Source of the DNA: Pythium myriotylum
Taxonomy: Eukaryota; Oomycota; Peronosporomycetes; Pythiales; Pythiaceae
Direction of reading: 5' to 3'
DNA: 64,000 nt
Assembly (NCBI GenBank): GCA_023091665.1
Contig: JALJCQ010000013.1
Location: 372,001 to 436,000, forward strand
Shown in pieces: positions 10,231 through 20,075 of the stretch. The translations under genes and the position numbers were made by a program. How positions within the stretch are numbered: position 1 is the stretch's first letter; the number at the start of each line of letters is the position of its first letter. The notes under the pieces are model-generated. The model saw only the letters and a program-made list of their open reading frames with translations. It made no database searches and had not been told where the DNA came from.

Positions 10231-11592
10231 CTACCACTCCCACCAATTTGGCACGAAGCTTTGCATTGATGCAACGCTTTCTCGGATGCTGCGAGTGATC
10301 TTGGCCTCAGATAACTCCATGTCTTCTGTAATAGTCGATGCAACGTGAGCGAGCGATGTGGAAGTCTTGCGGTGCTGGAAGATCTTCGTGCACACGTTGT
10401 GACACACTGCTCGCTCAATGCCGTCGACACACATCTCGACACGAACAACCAGGCTACAGTTCGTCAGAGGTGGTGACTAGAGATTCTATTGCGCTTTCCT
10501 CTCACCTGGCAGTGCAGTGGCGTCGAGATTCCGCGTGGCTCAACGCAGGATACATCTCGTCAAAGTCAACATAGTCCCAGAAACCAATACCGCACTCGTC
10601 GCTGAGACGCATGTGAGTGAAGTTGCCGACTGCAAGATTAAGCGTGTCGCCTGTCAGCTCGTGCTCGTGCTTCTCCTCCCATACTGCATACGTGGTCATC
10701 TCGTCGGGTTTCTCCACGACGCGATCGAGCTCCTGCAGCGTGCGGAAGCCGCGCCAGTCAAGACCACACTGTGCGTACGCTCGACACGCAGTGAGGAAGA
10801 CGTTTCTGCAGTCGATGGAATCAACTTCGACGCGCATGACTGTCGTGACTGCCAGTTCCCCAGGTCTACTGGGGGCTGTTCGTGCCAGGACCTGCATGGG
10901 AGAAGATCGGAGCGGGTCCGTCTCACGGAGGACGATCTGAATAGCGAGGTCCATCGGCAACTGCGAGCAGATCGCTTGGAAGTCGCGCGCACGGTGAGTC
11001 GGGTCCTTACGGAGTTGCGTGGACGTATGCAGAAGATCTCGCATGTTGACACCCTGCATCTCCGTCACTGTGAGCAGCTCAGCAAGCCACCAGCGCCAAT
11101 GCAATCAACTCAACTGCTTCAAGATGTCCCGACGATACCAGTCGCCTCACTTCGCACGTTTGCACGCGTATTGCAGCCAGCGCAAGCTTGAGTTGTCTGT
11201 TGGTCTCCTCTGCGTCGCGACGAGTCTTGCGTAGCGCGACGGCTCGCTCATGCCAGCCCGAAATTGCTCGCTCGCTTCGCATGGCATCAAGCTGAGCTGT
11301 GAGCTGCTCGATCTGGTTACGCAGCGATATTGCTTCGTTCTAGGCGGCAGCCAGAGCAAGGGTTATGAACTATTGTGCTTGCTTTCATGGGATGTTAATG
11401 AGGACTCGGCACCTTCTGCCTCAGCCGCCGACGTCTTGCGCCAAGCGCGTCGAGCTCACGGGCTCTGGAGCTCGGCGTCTTGCTGAGCAAATCGCCTTCA
11501 CCCTGTAGCGCGCCCCAGTCGGTTTCGGCCATGAGACCCAGTTCCTCTGCAACAAATGAAGCCAACGCGTGTTCCTGCGTCGCCACGAGCAT
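10231..11592 (-). CDS. oomycete coiled-coil (bZIP-like) / START-like family protein
   Basis: Hand-built four-exon model: 11592-11413, 11339-11151, 11077-10506, 10453-10231. Every junction is GT-AG and in phase (TAG|AAC, GAA|GTGAGG, GAG|CTG, GCCAG|GTGAGA, TAG|C). About 387 residues. Exon 1 ends in a basic stretch (LDALGARRRRLRQK) and exon 2 is a coiled coil with NEAISLRNQIEQLTAQLDAM and RRDAEETNRQLKLALA, resembling a bZIP. Exons 3-4 form a START-like half: LTVTEMQGVNMRDLL, WRGFRTLQELDRVV, YAVWEEKHEHEL, ending in IFQHRKTSTSLAHVAST. This architecture recurs as large uncharacterised families in Phytophthora. The start could instead be the ATG at 11532, or lie in an upstream exon because TTTGTTGCAG precedes it. 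Function unknown. Confidence 0.62.
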
Positions 11593-12805
11593 TGTGAGAC
11601 CGAGAAAATAGCGGCGACCGTGCCAACGTGGGAGGAGAAGCACAACCCCGAGGTAGTGACGTCTGGTTCGAATCGCTCACCTGATCCAAGGATGTTCGTT
11701 TTGGAGCAGCCTAGCATAGGAGAGCACAAGCAACATCGAAAGACTGTGTCGGATAGCGAACACAGCAACGCACAGTCGATGAAGCACTGTAGTGTCAGCT
11801 ACGCTCTTCACCAACCTTGTTCTCAAAGGAGTATTCCAGAATCAACGAAAGCGGCTCGGAGCGCGATACTGAATGCCTGTTGAGATGGAGGATGTACCGA
11901 GTTTACGCCGGCCAAAACTCGCAGCTCCTCACCTTCTGGGAGATCAAGTCGGCTCGCCTGCTCCAGTTTTGTGAACCTTTTTGAGGCGTCATTTTTGTCG
12001 GTTGGAATACCTGTACTGTTTATGCACGTTGTGATGACTCGGCATGAAGACCGACGTGATCAAGATTTCGAATCACGAGTCATCAACCCGTGTTCCTCAC
12101 TTCACACCCTTTTGCGTGCTTTATGAGCAAAGGAACGCGCGGCAATTGATACCAAAATACGCTTAGATGACCGTGGGTATGTCTATCGAGGCCAACCTCC
12201 AAGTTTTATTGGAAGCTCTGTGTTGCTTGGCTTTGCTGTGGATCAACCTGCCGAAGAAAGAGGAGTCTCGGAATGGGCATACGTGTGAGTGCTGAAAGCG
12301 ACACTTCGAGACATCTTCATTGCGGTGAGTCACATTGTTGAGAAGCTATCCAGGAGGATTACGAATGAACCCAAGCGGCGTACACCACCCAGGCAGTGCA
12401 ACTGACAAAGTCTCAGTATACACTACCATTCTTGTCAGAACTTGTCGCAGTATACAACGCGCAGGACTCAAGAGCGGCAGTGATAACGACAACAGGAGAA
12501 GAGCCGTATTGGATATACATGCACACAATGCAACCTACATATTCTGGACTGATGATAGCAAAATCATGATCACGTCGGTGGTCCTGCCGAATCATCCGAT
12601 AGTGCATAAACGGTGCAACCAGCATCGACAATGTGCGTCAATGACACTAGCCCTTACCTCCCAAGTTCTCCTTCGAACAACCCGAGATCGCAAAATCCAC
12701 TCATTCGCCAATTTTCCACGACTTGGCTATCTCTCGACCGGCAAGCGGACTACCGCCACCAGCAACAACCGGCCAACTGAAAGCCCACAATTCTTCCTTT
12801 CGACG
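11593..12805. other. intergenic / uncertain region before the ABC transporter
   Basis: No convincing gene. One open stretch at about 12133-12288 (+) reads ERAAIDTKIRLDDRGYVYRG and onward to SEWAYV-stop, which has a protein-like composition but no start and no partner exon I could join. The ABC transporter frame is open upstream of 12806 back to about 12335 but reads as low-similarity sequence, so it is treated as 5' UTR or promoter. Confidence 0.4.
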
Positions 12806-15800
12806 ATGGAAGTGCGTTTTTCCGAGTTGACTGTCGCTGCTGACGTGCCCGTTGTCTCCACGAATGCTAAGACTCAAATTCCAACGATCGGGAGTGTCAT
12901 GAAAGGCGCGTTTACCAGGCAGAGGACCCAGCGGCTCCACATTCTCGAAGGCGTCAGTGGCGTGCTGCGTCCGGGCACCATGACGCTCGTGCTGGGTCAG
13001 CCAGGATCGGGCAAATCGACCTTCCTCAAGGTACTCGGCGGACTTCTCCACAGGAGTGGCGTCGAGATCTCGGGCGAAGTGACCTACAACTCGCTTCCGC
13101 AGCACGCACTAGCTAAGCAGCTTCCTCAGCTCGTGGCCTATGTGCCGCAGGGCGATGACCACTTCTCCTTGCTCACAGTCAAGGAGACGCTCGCGTTCGC
13201 GAAAGACGTGCGCGGGGGCAAGGCTGATCTGGACGACGTGAAGAACCACCTCGGACTTGAACACTGCTGGGACACTATCGTCGGTGATGCAATGGTGCGC
13301 GGTGTTTCGGGCGGCGAGAAGAAGCGCGTGACGACTGGCGAGATGCACTTCGGCAGTTGGCAGGCGGTGCTTTTGGACGAGATCAGCACGGGTCTCGACA
13401 GCGCGACGACCTTTGACATTGTGAATGTCTACCGAGAACTGGTTCGCTCGCTCGGCAAGATCGTGGTGGCGTCTCTATTACAGCCGACGCCCGAGGTTCT
13501 CGCGCTCTTCGACGACGTGCTGCTCCTCCACAGTGGCCGCGTGCTCTACTACGGATCTGTCGGTCGCGTCGTCGACTACTTCAAGGGCCTCGGCCTGGAG
13601 TGTCCTCCGACAACCAACGTCGCCGACTTCATGATGGACCTGGGAACAGCTCAGCAGCAGAAGTACGAGCGCCGCTCTGACGTGCCTCGCTCTGCAGCCG
13701 ACTACGCTTCGTGCTTCATCAACTCTGATCTCCGCGTAGAGTACCTTCGTCAACTCCACGCACCGGCACAGCTGACGCCCGATGCATTGGTTGCAACACG
13801 ACCGTTCGCCCACCCTCCGTGGGTGAACGCGCTCAGTATCGCAAGTCGCCAGCTCAAACTACTCTGGCGGGACATGCTCACGCTACGCAGTCGCGTCGTG
13901 CTCGTGCTGCTAGTTGGAGCCATGGACCCGACGATCTTCCGTGGCGCAGACCCGACCAACGCGCCGGCGCTTCTCGGAGGCATCTTCCTCTCGTCCATGT
14001 TCCTCGTCTTCGAGCAAACCTCGCAGCTCGCGACGTTCCTGGGCATGCGAAGCATCTTCTACAAACAACGCGCGGCCAATTTCTTCCAGACTTCGGCCTA
14101 CGTTCTCGGTAATCTACTCAGCCAGTTGCCGGGACTGCTGCTCGAAGTACTAGTCTTCGGCTCGATGATGTACTGGATCGCTGGCTACGAGGCCGATGCC
14201 GCGCGGTTCTTGATCTACCTTGTGATCCTCTTCCTCACATCTACGGTGACGATGCTCATATTCTTCTTCGTGACGGCGGCTTCGCCGACCGTGTACTTGA
14301 CAGTACCGGCAGGTCTCGCAGTCGTCCAGGTCGCACTCGGCTTCTCCGGGTACTTAATCGTACGCAGCCAATTGCCCGACTTCCTCGTCTGGATCTACTG
14401 GATCAACCCCATGTCGTGGGCTTACGCCGCGCTTGCCGTGAACCAGTACCTCTCGCCGACCTTCGACGTTTGTGCCTACGAAAACGTCGACTACTGCACG
14501 CAGTTTGGCAAGACCATGGGCGCGTACTACTTGGATCTGATGGATCTCCCGACTGATCGCGTCTGGATCGTCTACGCGATCGTCTTCCTGCTCGGTACAA
14601 GCGTGGTCTTCACCGTGCTCTGCTGTCTCGTGCTCGAATACAAGCGATACGACAACGGACCCACAGGAGGAGTCGTGCAGGACTCAGACGGCGATGAGTA
14701 CCATCCACTGGTGACTCCACGCCGGAGCGGAGACCTTAAAGTCACGATCAACCACGAGACAAACGTCACACCGGTCACACTGGCCTTCAAGGACCTCTGG
14801 TACTCAGTGCCGAACCCGAAGAAACCCAATGAGACCATCAACCTACTCAATGGCATCTCCGGGTATGCGAAGCCAGGCACGATTACGGCGCTCATGGGAT
14901 CCTCGGGCGCCGGCAAGACGACACTGTTGGATGTGCTCGCTGGTCGTAAAAACTCGGGCGTCGTGCGCGGCGAAGTTCTGCTCAATGGCCATCCAGCGAC
15001 AGACTTCGCACTGCGCCGCGTTGCTGGATACTGCGAGCAGATGGGGATCCACTCGGCGACAGCAACAGTGCGCGAGTCACTGGCGTTCAGCGCTTTCCTG
15101 CGCCAAGGCAGCGAGGTTCCAGACGCTTGGAAAGCTGCCACGGTGGACGAGTGTCTGGAATTGCTTGGACTTGAGTCGATCGCCGACAAGTTGGCGGGCA
15201 GCTGCTCGCTCGAAGAGTCCAAGCGACTAACGATTGGCGTGGAACTCGCCGCGCAGCCAAGCCTGCTCTTCCTGGACGAGCCAACGAGCGGACTAGATGC
15301 TCGAGCGGCGAAACTCGTCATGGACGGCGTCCGGAAGGTCGCCGACTCAGGTCGCACGGTCATCTGCACGATCCATCAGCCGTCGGCCGATGTCTTTTCG
15401 GTCTTCGACTGCCTGCTGCTACTACAACGCGGTGGGGAGACGGTCTTCTTCGGTCATTTGAACGCTTCACACCGCTTACTTGTCGAATACTTCGAAGCTA
15501 TTGACGGAGTCGCACCGCTGCCTCGTGATTACAACCCAGCGACGTGGATGCTCGAGGTTATCGGCGCCGGTGTCTCCGGGGCGTCGGCACGAGACAAGGA
15601 CTTTGGTGAGCGCTTCCGTGCAAGTGACCTTAAGCGACAGCTCGACACTGACCTACTGGAAGGAGGTGTCGGCATACCATCCACGTCCACACCGCCACTA
15701 GCCTTTACGAGCAGGCGAGCAGCCTCAGGAGTCACGCAGCTCACGTTTCTGTTGCGCCGGTTCTTCCGCATGTACTGGCGCTCACCGGCTCACTACCTCA

Positions 15801-16591
15801 CGCTCTACTGCATTGCGATCGGCGCCGTAGTCATCTTCGGCCTCGCAGGTACCAAGCTCTCGAGTACGACGTTCCAGGGTCTCACATCCGGACTTGGCAT
15901 CATCTTCATGGCCCACCAATTCCAGTCATACGTCTCGTTCAATAGCGCAATCCCGTTCGCACTTGCCGATCGCTCCGCCTTTTACCGCGAGCAGGCCGCG
16001 CACACGTACAGTCCGCTCTGGTACTTCGTGGCCTCGACTCTAGTTGAAGTGCCCTTCGTCGCGCTCAAGTCGCTCTTGATCTCGGTCGGTCTTTTCCTCT
16101 TTATGTCGTACACGGGGTTCACGAACTTCGTGCTCTTCTGGCTCGCGTCTTCGCTCGGCATGCTCGTCGAGGTCTACATGGGCCAGCTGCTTGCGTTCTT
16201 GCTGCCAAACGTCGTGCTCGCGACGCTCACGGGCTCGATTGTTGGCTCGATCTGCTTCGTCTTCGTCGGGCTCTTACCGCCCGGTGGTGCCATCCCCTCG
16301 TGGTACCAGTGGCTCTACACGATCAACCCGCTACGGTACGGTATGCCCATTATGGTTGCGCTCGTCTACGGCGATTGCTCATCGCCTGACGGCTCGCAAC
16401 TTGGCTGTCGTCGTGTGGAAAACAGCCCCGTGTCGGTCGGCGAGCTCACGGTCAAGCAGCTCGTGGAGAACGTCTACAATATGAAGCACGACGAGATTGG
16501 TCGCAACTTCTGGGTACTCGCGGTCTTCATCGCTATCTTCCGCGTGCTCGCGCTACTCGCCATGCAATTCCTTCGCCATGAGAAGCGCTGA
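12806..16591 (+). CDS. full-size PDR/ABCG-type ABC transporter
   Basis: About 1261 residues in the order NBD1-TMD1-NBD2-TMD2, the reverse topology typical of pleiotropic drug resistance pumps. NBD1 has Walker A GQPGSGKST, signature VSGGEKKRVT and Walker B AVLLDEISTGLD. NBD2 has Walker A GSSGAGKTT, a degenerate signature region SCSLEESKRLTIGVELA, Walker B SLLFLDEPTSGLD and the H-loop in TIHQPSADVF. Each TMD has six hydrophobic helices. The NBD asymmetry in signature motifs is normal for PDR proteins. Such plasma-membrane pumps export lipophilic compounds and xenobiotics. The start at 12806 (MEVRFSELTVAADV) is chosen because family resemblance begins there; the frame remains open upstream to 12335, so a longer N-terminus or an extra 5' exon is possible. 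Confidence 0.9.
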   Translation: MEVRFSELTVAADVPVVSTNAKTQIPTIGSVMKGAFTRQRTQRLHILEGVSGVLRPGTMTLVLGQPGSGKSTFLKVLGGLLHRSGVEISGEVTYNSLPQHALAKQLPQLVAYVPQGDDHFSLLTVKETLAFAKDVRGGKADLDDVKNHLGLEHCWDTIVGDAMVRGVSGGEKKRVTTGEMHFGSWQAVLLDEISTGLDSATTFDIVNVYRELVRSLGKIVVASLLQPTPEVLALFDDVLLLHSGRVLYYGSVGRVVDYFKGLGLECPPTTNVADFMMDLGTAQQQKYERRSDVPRSAADYASCFINSDLRVEYLRQLHAPAQLTPDALVATRPFAHPPWVNALSIASRQLKLLWRDMLTLRSRVVLVLLVGAMDPTIFRGADPTNAPALLGGIFLSSMFLVFEQTSQLATFLGMRSIFYKQRAANFFQTSAYVLGNLLSQLPGLLLEVLVFGSMMYWIAGYEADAARFLIYLVILFLTSTVTMLIFFFVTAASPTVYLTVPAGLAVVQVALGFSGYLIVRSQLPDFLVWIYWINPMSWAYAALAVNQYLSPTFDVCAYENVDYCTQFGKTMGAYYLDLMDLPTDRVWIVYAIVFLLGTSVVFTVLCCLVLEYKRYDNGPTGGVVQDSDGDEYHPLVTPRRSGDLKVTINHETNVTPVTLAFKDLWYSVPNPKKPNETINLLNGISGYAKPGTITALMGSSGAGKTTLLDVLAGRKNSGVVRGEVLLNGHPATDFALRRVAGYCEQMGIHSATATVRESLAFSAFLRQGSEVPDAWKAATVDECLELLGLESIADKLAGSCSLEESKRLTIGVELAAQPSLLFLDEPTSGLDARAAKLVMDGVRKVADSGRTVICTIHQPSADVFSVFDCLLLLQRGGETVFFGHLNASHRLLVEYFEAIDGVAPLPRDYNPATWMLEVIGAGVSGASARDKDFGERFRASDLKRQLDTDLLEGGVGIPSTSTPPLAFTSRRAASGVTQLTFLLRRFFRMYWRSPAHYLTLYCIAIGAVVIFGLAGTKLSSTTFQGLTSGLGIIFMAHQFQSYVSFNSAIPFALADRSAFYREQAAHTYSPLWYFVASTLVEVPFVALKSLLISVGLFLFMSYTGFTNFVLFWLASSLGMLVEVYMGQLLAFLLPNVVLATLTGSIVGSICFVFVGLLPPGGAIPSWYQWLYTINPLRYGMPIMVALVYGDCSSPDGSQLGCRRVENSPVSVGELTVKQLVENVYNMKHDEIGRNFWVLAVFIAIFRVLALLAMQFLRHEKR

Positions 16592-16837
16592 GCTAGCGCG
16601 GCACTTGGGTGCACACTCGAAACAGCGTAGTGCCTTGCTAAAATCAACCTTCGGAACCTTGGTGATTAGCGTCGTTGTTGGAGTTGTTGAGATTTGTGCT
16701 TTCCATAGGTAGTACGGGTCGAACTTGATATCGGAGGCAATAAAAGGTCGGCTGGACCCTGAAGAGTTTTGGAAGTGATTTGAAGGTGAGCGGGTTGTCA
16801 ACGAGTGAGTGCGTTAGTTCGAGCTTGCGTCTGACGA

Positions 16838-17020
16838 GCTGATTTCGTGGACGAAATCAGCACTCCTTCCTCAGTTACTGACGTCCTTCCTCAGTTACTG
16901 ACGTCCTTCCTCAGTTACTGACGTCCTTCCTCAGTTACTGACGTCCTTCCTCAGTTACTGACGTCCTGACAAGGTGTATTTCATACACCTTGTCAGGACG
17001 TCAGTAACTGAGGAAGGAGT
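16838..17020. repeat. nested fold-back repeat with five 20-bp tandem units and two hairpins
   Basis: Three parts are visible. (1) A 10-bp perfect hairpin at 16838-16861, GCTGATTTCG-TGGA-CGAAATCAGC. (2) Five identical 20-bp units CCTTCCTCAGTTACTGACGT at 16865-16964. (3) A 15-bp hairpin arm at 16965-16979 pairing with 16983-16997, followed at 16998-17020 by the exact inverted copy of one tandem unit plus flank (16862-16884). The last tandem unit, the arm and the inverted copy together make a perfect stem of about 35 bp with a 3-nt loop. It sits just downstream of the ABC pump and upstream (3' side) of the WLM protease. Confidence 0.9.
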
Positions 17021-17044
17021 CGAATCGATTGTTTAAATGCTGTC

Positions 17045-18307
17045 TCAGTCATCCGTTAGATCCACCACGGCAGGCTCTCTTGGTGCTTGTTTGCACTCGT
17101 CATCAGAGTCGTCAAGTAAATCCACCACAGCTGACACTCGCGTCGTTGGAGCATCCTCTCCGCCAATAGTGATCGCGTCTTCAACGTGTTGTCCGCGTTG
17201 AAGCACAGGTCGCTGTTCTTGTTCTTCGTCGCTGCTGTCGTCGATACCGAGGATCTCGATTGAGTTGGTGAGGTCGTTCGTGAGTGAGCACGCCTGGTTA
17301 TCTCGCCGCCGGCGTTCGGCCGCCTCAAGCGCACGAGCCCTCAATTGTGCTGGCGTCAATCCTACTGTGTCAGTGGATTCGTTTGATGAGCCGAGTCGCT
17401 GCGATGCCACGCCACCAAGAAGTCGCTGGTACTAAACAACATTTAGTGAGAAATGGTAAAGCAACCAATGGACGTGACTTGGTCTCCGCACCTTCTCACG
17501 GCGCGCAGCGGCTAGCACGGCCGCTCGGTTGTCATTCGCATGGCGTACGGCAATCGCCGACGTCTCTGTTGCGATGCTCTGATTTGTTCGAAACCAATGC
17601 ACGATCGTCATTCCCACGCGAATATTTCCCAACCGACTTCAGAAAACTCACGTATCCAACGCCCGCGTCCTGGAAGCGCGCGCCTTCACTTCCTATGAGC
17701 CCGCGCACCATCAGCGACTCCATTTCTTCTTTGAGCTCGTCCAGGTACTTGTAGAACGCCTGGTTGTGCGGCCCGTGGACCTAACCAACAGCCCTCAGCT
17801 CACCAAAACACCTCGGTACTCCGCCTCCCCAACCACGTACCATGTGCGTGAGCTCGTGGAGCATGGTCTCCAGCAGCGCTTCGTATGGCAGGAACGTGTC
17901 CGGTCGGTGCTGCGGGCGCACTACAACACAGTGACACAATAACGTCGGTCAGTTGGCCCACGCACTCTCACACTTCCGAACGAGAACGGCCACGCACGGC
18001 GGATGTAGATGACGACGCCGCGGTTGACGTTCATGCCCAGCAGGTTGGCGTTCTTGGGGAAAAACTCTTGCAGCTTGCGCACGCGGAAGCGCCGCTTGCT
18101 GAGCACGGGCAGCACTTGGCGCGCGAGGCGCTCGAGCAGCTGCTGCGCCGCCGCGCGGTTCTCGCGCCGCACGAGCGCGCGCACTTGGCCGATCGCAAAG
18201 TCCATCGAGGAGGAGGAGGAGGAGGAGGAGGAGCTACGAGCGGAGGAGGAGGAGCTACGGACAGAGGAGGAAGAGGAGGAGGAAGAGGAGAGGAAGGAGG
18301 CGGCCAT
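17045..18307 (-). CDS. WLM-domain metalloprotease (Wss1/SPRTN-like) with SUMO-interacting motifs
   Basis: Five exons: 18307-17998, 17920-17841, 17780-17652, 17563-17492, 17431-17045 (about 325 residues). Phases agree throughout; the exon 4 acceptor (ACAGAG) is the least certain. A Ser-rich N-terminal tract is encoded by GAG repeats on the opposite strand. The WLM domain runs from VRKLQEFFPKNANLLGMNVN through ETMLHELTHM|VHGPHNQAFY, with zinc ligands His125, His129 and probably His135 and the catalytic Glu126, to MVRGLIGSEGARFQDAGVGY. The acidic C-terminus contains three candidate SUMO-interacting motifs, SIEILGIDDSSDEE, VVDLLDDSDDE and AVVDLTDD. In yeast Wss1 the WLM plus SIM layout marks a SUMO-targeted protease that repairs DNA-protein crosslinks in the nucleus; the same role is inferred here. 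Confidence 0.85.
18205..18300. repeat. GAG trinucleotide-rich tract encoding poly-Ser in the WLM protease
   Basis: On the + strand this is a run of GAG/GGA triplets broken by AGCTACGAGCGGAG-type interruptions; on the coding minus strand it encodes two long Ser runs near the N-terminus. Repeat length is likely to vary between isolates and haplotypes. Confidence 0.8.
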
Positions 18308-19419
18308 GGTGGTCGACAAGTGAGACCGTTGATGCCGGCCGAGGCGAGAGTGATGGTCGAGGTTGACAGCAGTGGTACACTGTACCAAGGTTAACTGTAA
18401 ATGTAGCCATGTTCACAGTAGGTTAACCCTCGACCGTTGAGATCTCTGGAATGAATCGAACGCGCCGCTCGCCGTCGTGCGCGTTCCTGGCTCCTGCCGC
18501 GCCGGAAAACTTCAATCAGCGACGCGCCGCTGCGTCGCTCGCTCGCTCGCGGCGGGCAGCTGCGCGCGAGAGAAAAGACGCCAGCACCACCACAGCACCA
18601 GGCGACGCGCCGCGCGTGACGTGCACGAACGAATCTCCTGCGCGCGCTCGAGACTTCAACTTGAAGCCTCTCTTCGCGCGTCGCTGCGTCTTTGGCGCCA
18701 ACAAGATGCTCTTCCCCTTCTTCGGGACAGCCAATATCCCAACCCAGCCCCCAGCCATCCAGTGATTGCCTGGGCTTCCTTCCTACCCGGATCTGGAGCT
18801 TGGTCTCTCCAACCACGCGAGTCGGTCGCGTCACGCGTCATGCGCGTCGCGAGCCTATCGCGGCGCGCGGAACCGTCTTTCTAACGCATGCAGAGCGCGT
18901 CGCCGCTGAGGAGGTCCGATGCTCACACGTCGCAGAAACCCAGTTGCAACCCTGGTCCACTGCGCTGACGTAGAACAGACGATCTGACGACAGAACCCAT
19001 AACAAAAAATCGATGTTCTGGAACGGTTCCAGCCAATCAGAGGCCGCGACGGGCGAGCCGCAGGGCCAAATGACGCGTCGACGTCATCGTTGGCGACTCG
19101 ACTTTCTGATTCCACCAATCAGAACGAGCGATCGGACTTGAACCAACGAGTTGGCGCGCGTGCCCCGTCACTGGTGGTTTCCAATCATCCTTATGAAAAT
19201 AGACCCTTATATGCATGATAAAAGGTTTTCAGAACAGCCACAGTGTCGAAGGCAGAGCTCCCCACGTGTCAGGGGATCGAGTGCCAGAGGTCCGGGCCGC
19301 ACCCACCTTCCGTGGAATCTGGTCGTGATCCGTCGACAGCGACAATGGACCCGAGAGCTCTCTCGCTCTCGCTTCCTCTTCCCGAGAGAAGCCACTTCGC
19401 AATTTCGCTCGGCGCCTCG
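18308..19419. other. intergenic region, no gene seen apart from promoter-like motifs
   Basis: Very CG-rich with many overlapping open frames on both strands. None has recognisable domains or consistent splice partners, so none is called. The 3' part contains the CCAAT/TATA-like cluster listed separately. Confidence 0.55.
19033..19212 (+). promoter_or_regulatory. CCAAT boxes and TATA-like element upstream of the 49-residue protein gene
   Basis: CCAAT pentamers at 19033, 19115 and 19181, followed by TTATAT at 19207-19212. The spacing of the last CCAAT to the TATA-like motif (about 25 bp) and the downstream C/T-rich leader before the ATG at 19420 suggest a promoter. Many oomycete promoters lack TATA boxes, so this is only a candidate. 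Confidence 0.4.
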
Positions 19420-19569
19420 ATGCTCGACCAGATCAAGAACGTGTTCTCGGCCGTGGCCGTCGCGTCGCCGTCGCCCACGCAAGAGCGCCGCCCCACGGCC
19501 ATCTCGGCCTCGGACGAGAAGAAAGACATCTCGACGGCCTTCGAGCGCTCGGGCTGGGCCTTCATCTGA
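19420..19569 (+). CDS. small conserved-looking protein, 49 residues, unknown function
   Basis: Starts MLDQIKNVFSAVAVASPSP and ends STAFERSGWAFI-stop. Almost every third position is G or C, exactly like the confirmed genes around it, while flanking DNA is not; this is the main reason to call it. It has an amphipathic N-terminal helix, a Pro/Ser-rich linker and a charged C-terminal half. There is no signal peptide or membrane helix. An upstream in-frame ATG at 19345 (MDPRALSLSLPLPERSH) would add 25 residues, but that part looks like a C/T-rich leader. A single-exon small gene following a CCAAT/TATA-like promoter. I do not recognise the family. Confidence 0.5.
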   Translation: MLDQIKNVFSAVAVASPSPTQERRPTAISASDEKKDISTAFERSGWAFI

Positions 19570-20075
19570 GCTCTCGGCAAGCTACGCCAGAAGAAGCGAA
19601 TATTTATATGCCACCACCAACCACGAACCACCAACTACGCCAAAAAAGCCCCCACGACGCAACGCAAGGAATCTTTGTAGCAGTACATGAACAAGTAATA
19701 CATGACTCCCGTTTTCTCTCCAACTCCAAACGTGTTGAGGATGTCTGTACAGGCTCCGTCGTTGCTGACAATGGCTCGAGTGTACACGGTGTTAATCTTC
19801 AACGTTCGACTGCCCCGTGGAATCTAGATCGTTCGTATCTTCATGGGTACACGTTTTCCAGTACCTCTACTACTATTCGTCTGCACTCGCAAGTCGTGGA
19901 CCACGTGCGAAGTTCTGCTGACGAGAGCAGCAGCGAGAGAAGCAGCACGTTGACGGATACGCACTTCCAGGATCTCAGCGTCCTTGCAGCTCGTTGCCTC
20001 GAAAGAGGCCTCCCGCGGGGGCTGCCTTCACAGTTGCGATCCAGGTCTCGAGTGGTTTGATCTGATGGCTACGTC

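Noticed and set aside
10517..11191. 224-codon plus-strand frame
   Set aside because: Opposite strand of the coiled-coil/START-like gene, whose four exons have matching phases and sensible protein content.
16865..16964. Possible CRISPR array (regular repeats)
   Set aside because: The 20-bp units are head-to-tail with no spacers, and the genome is eukaryotic.
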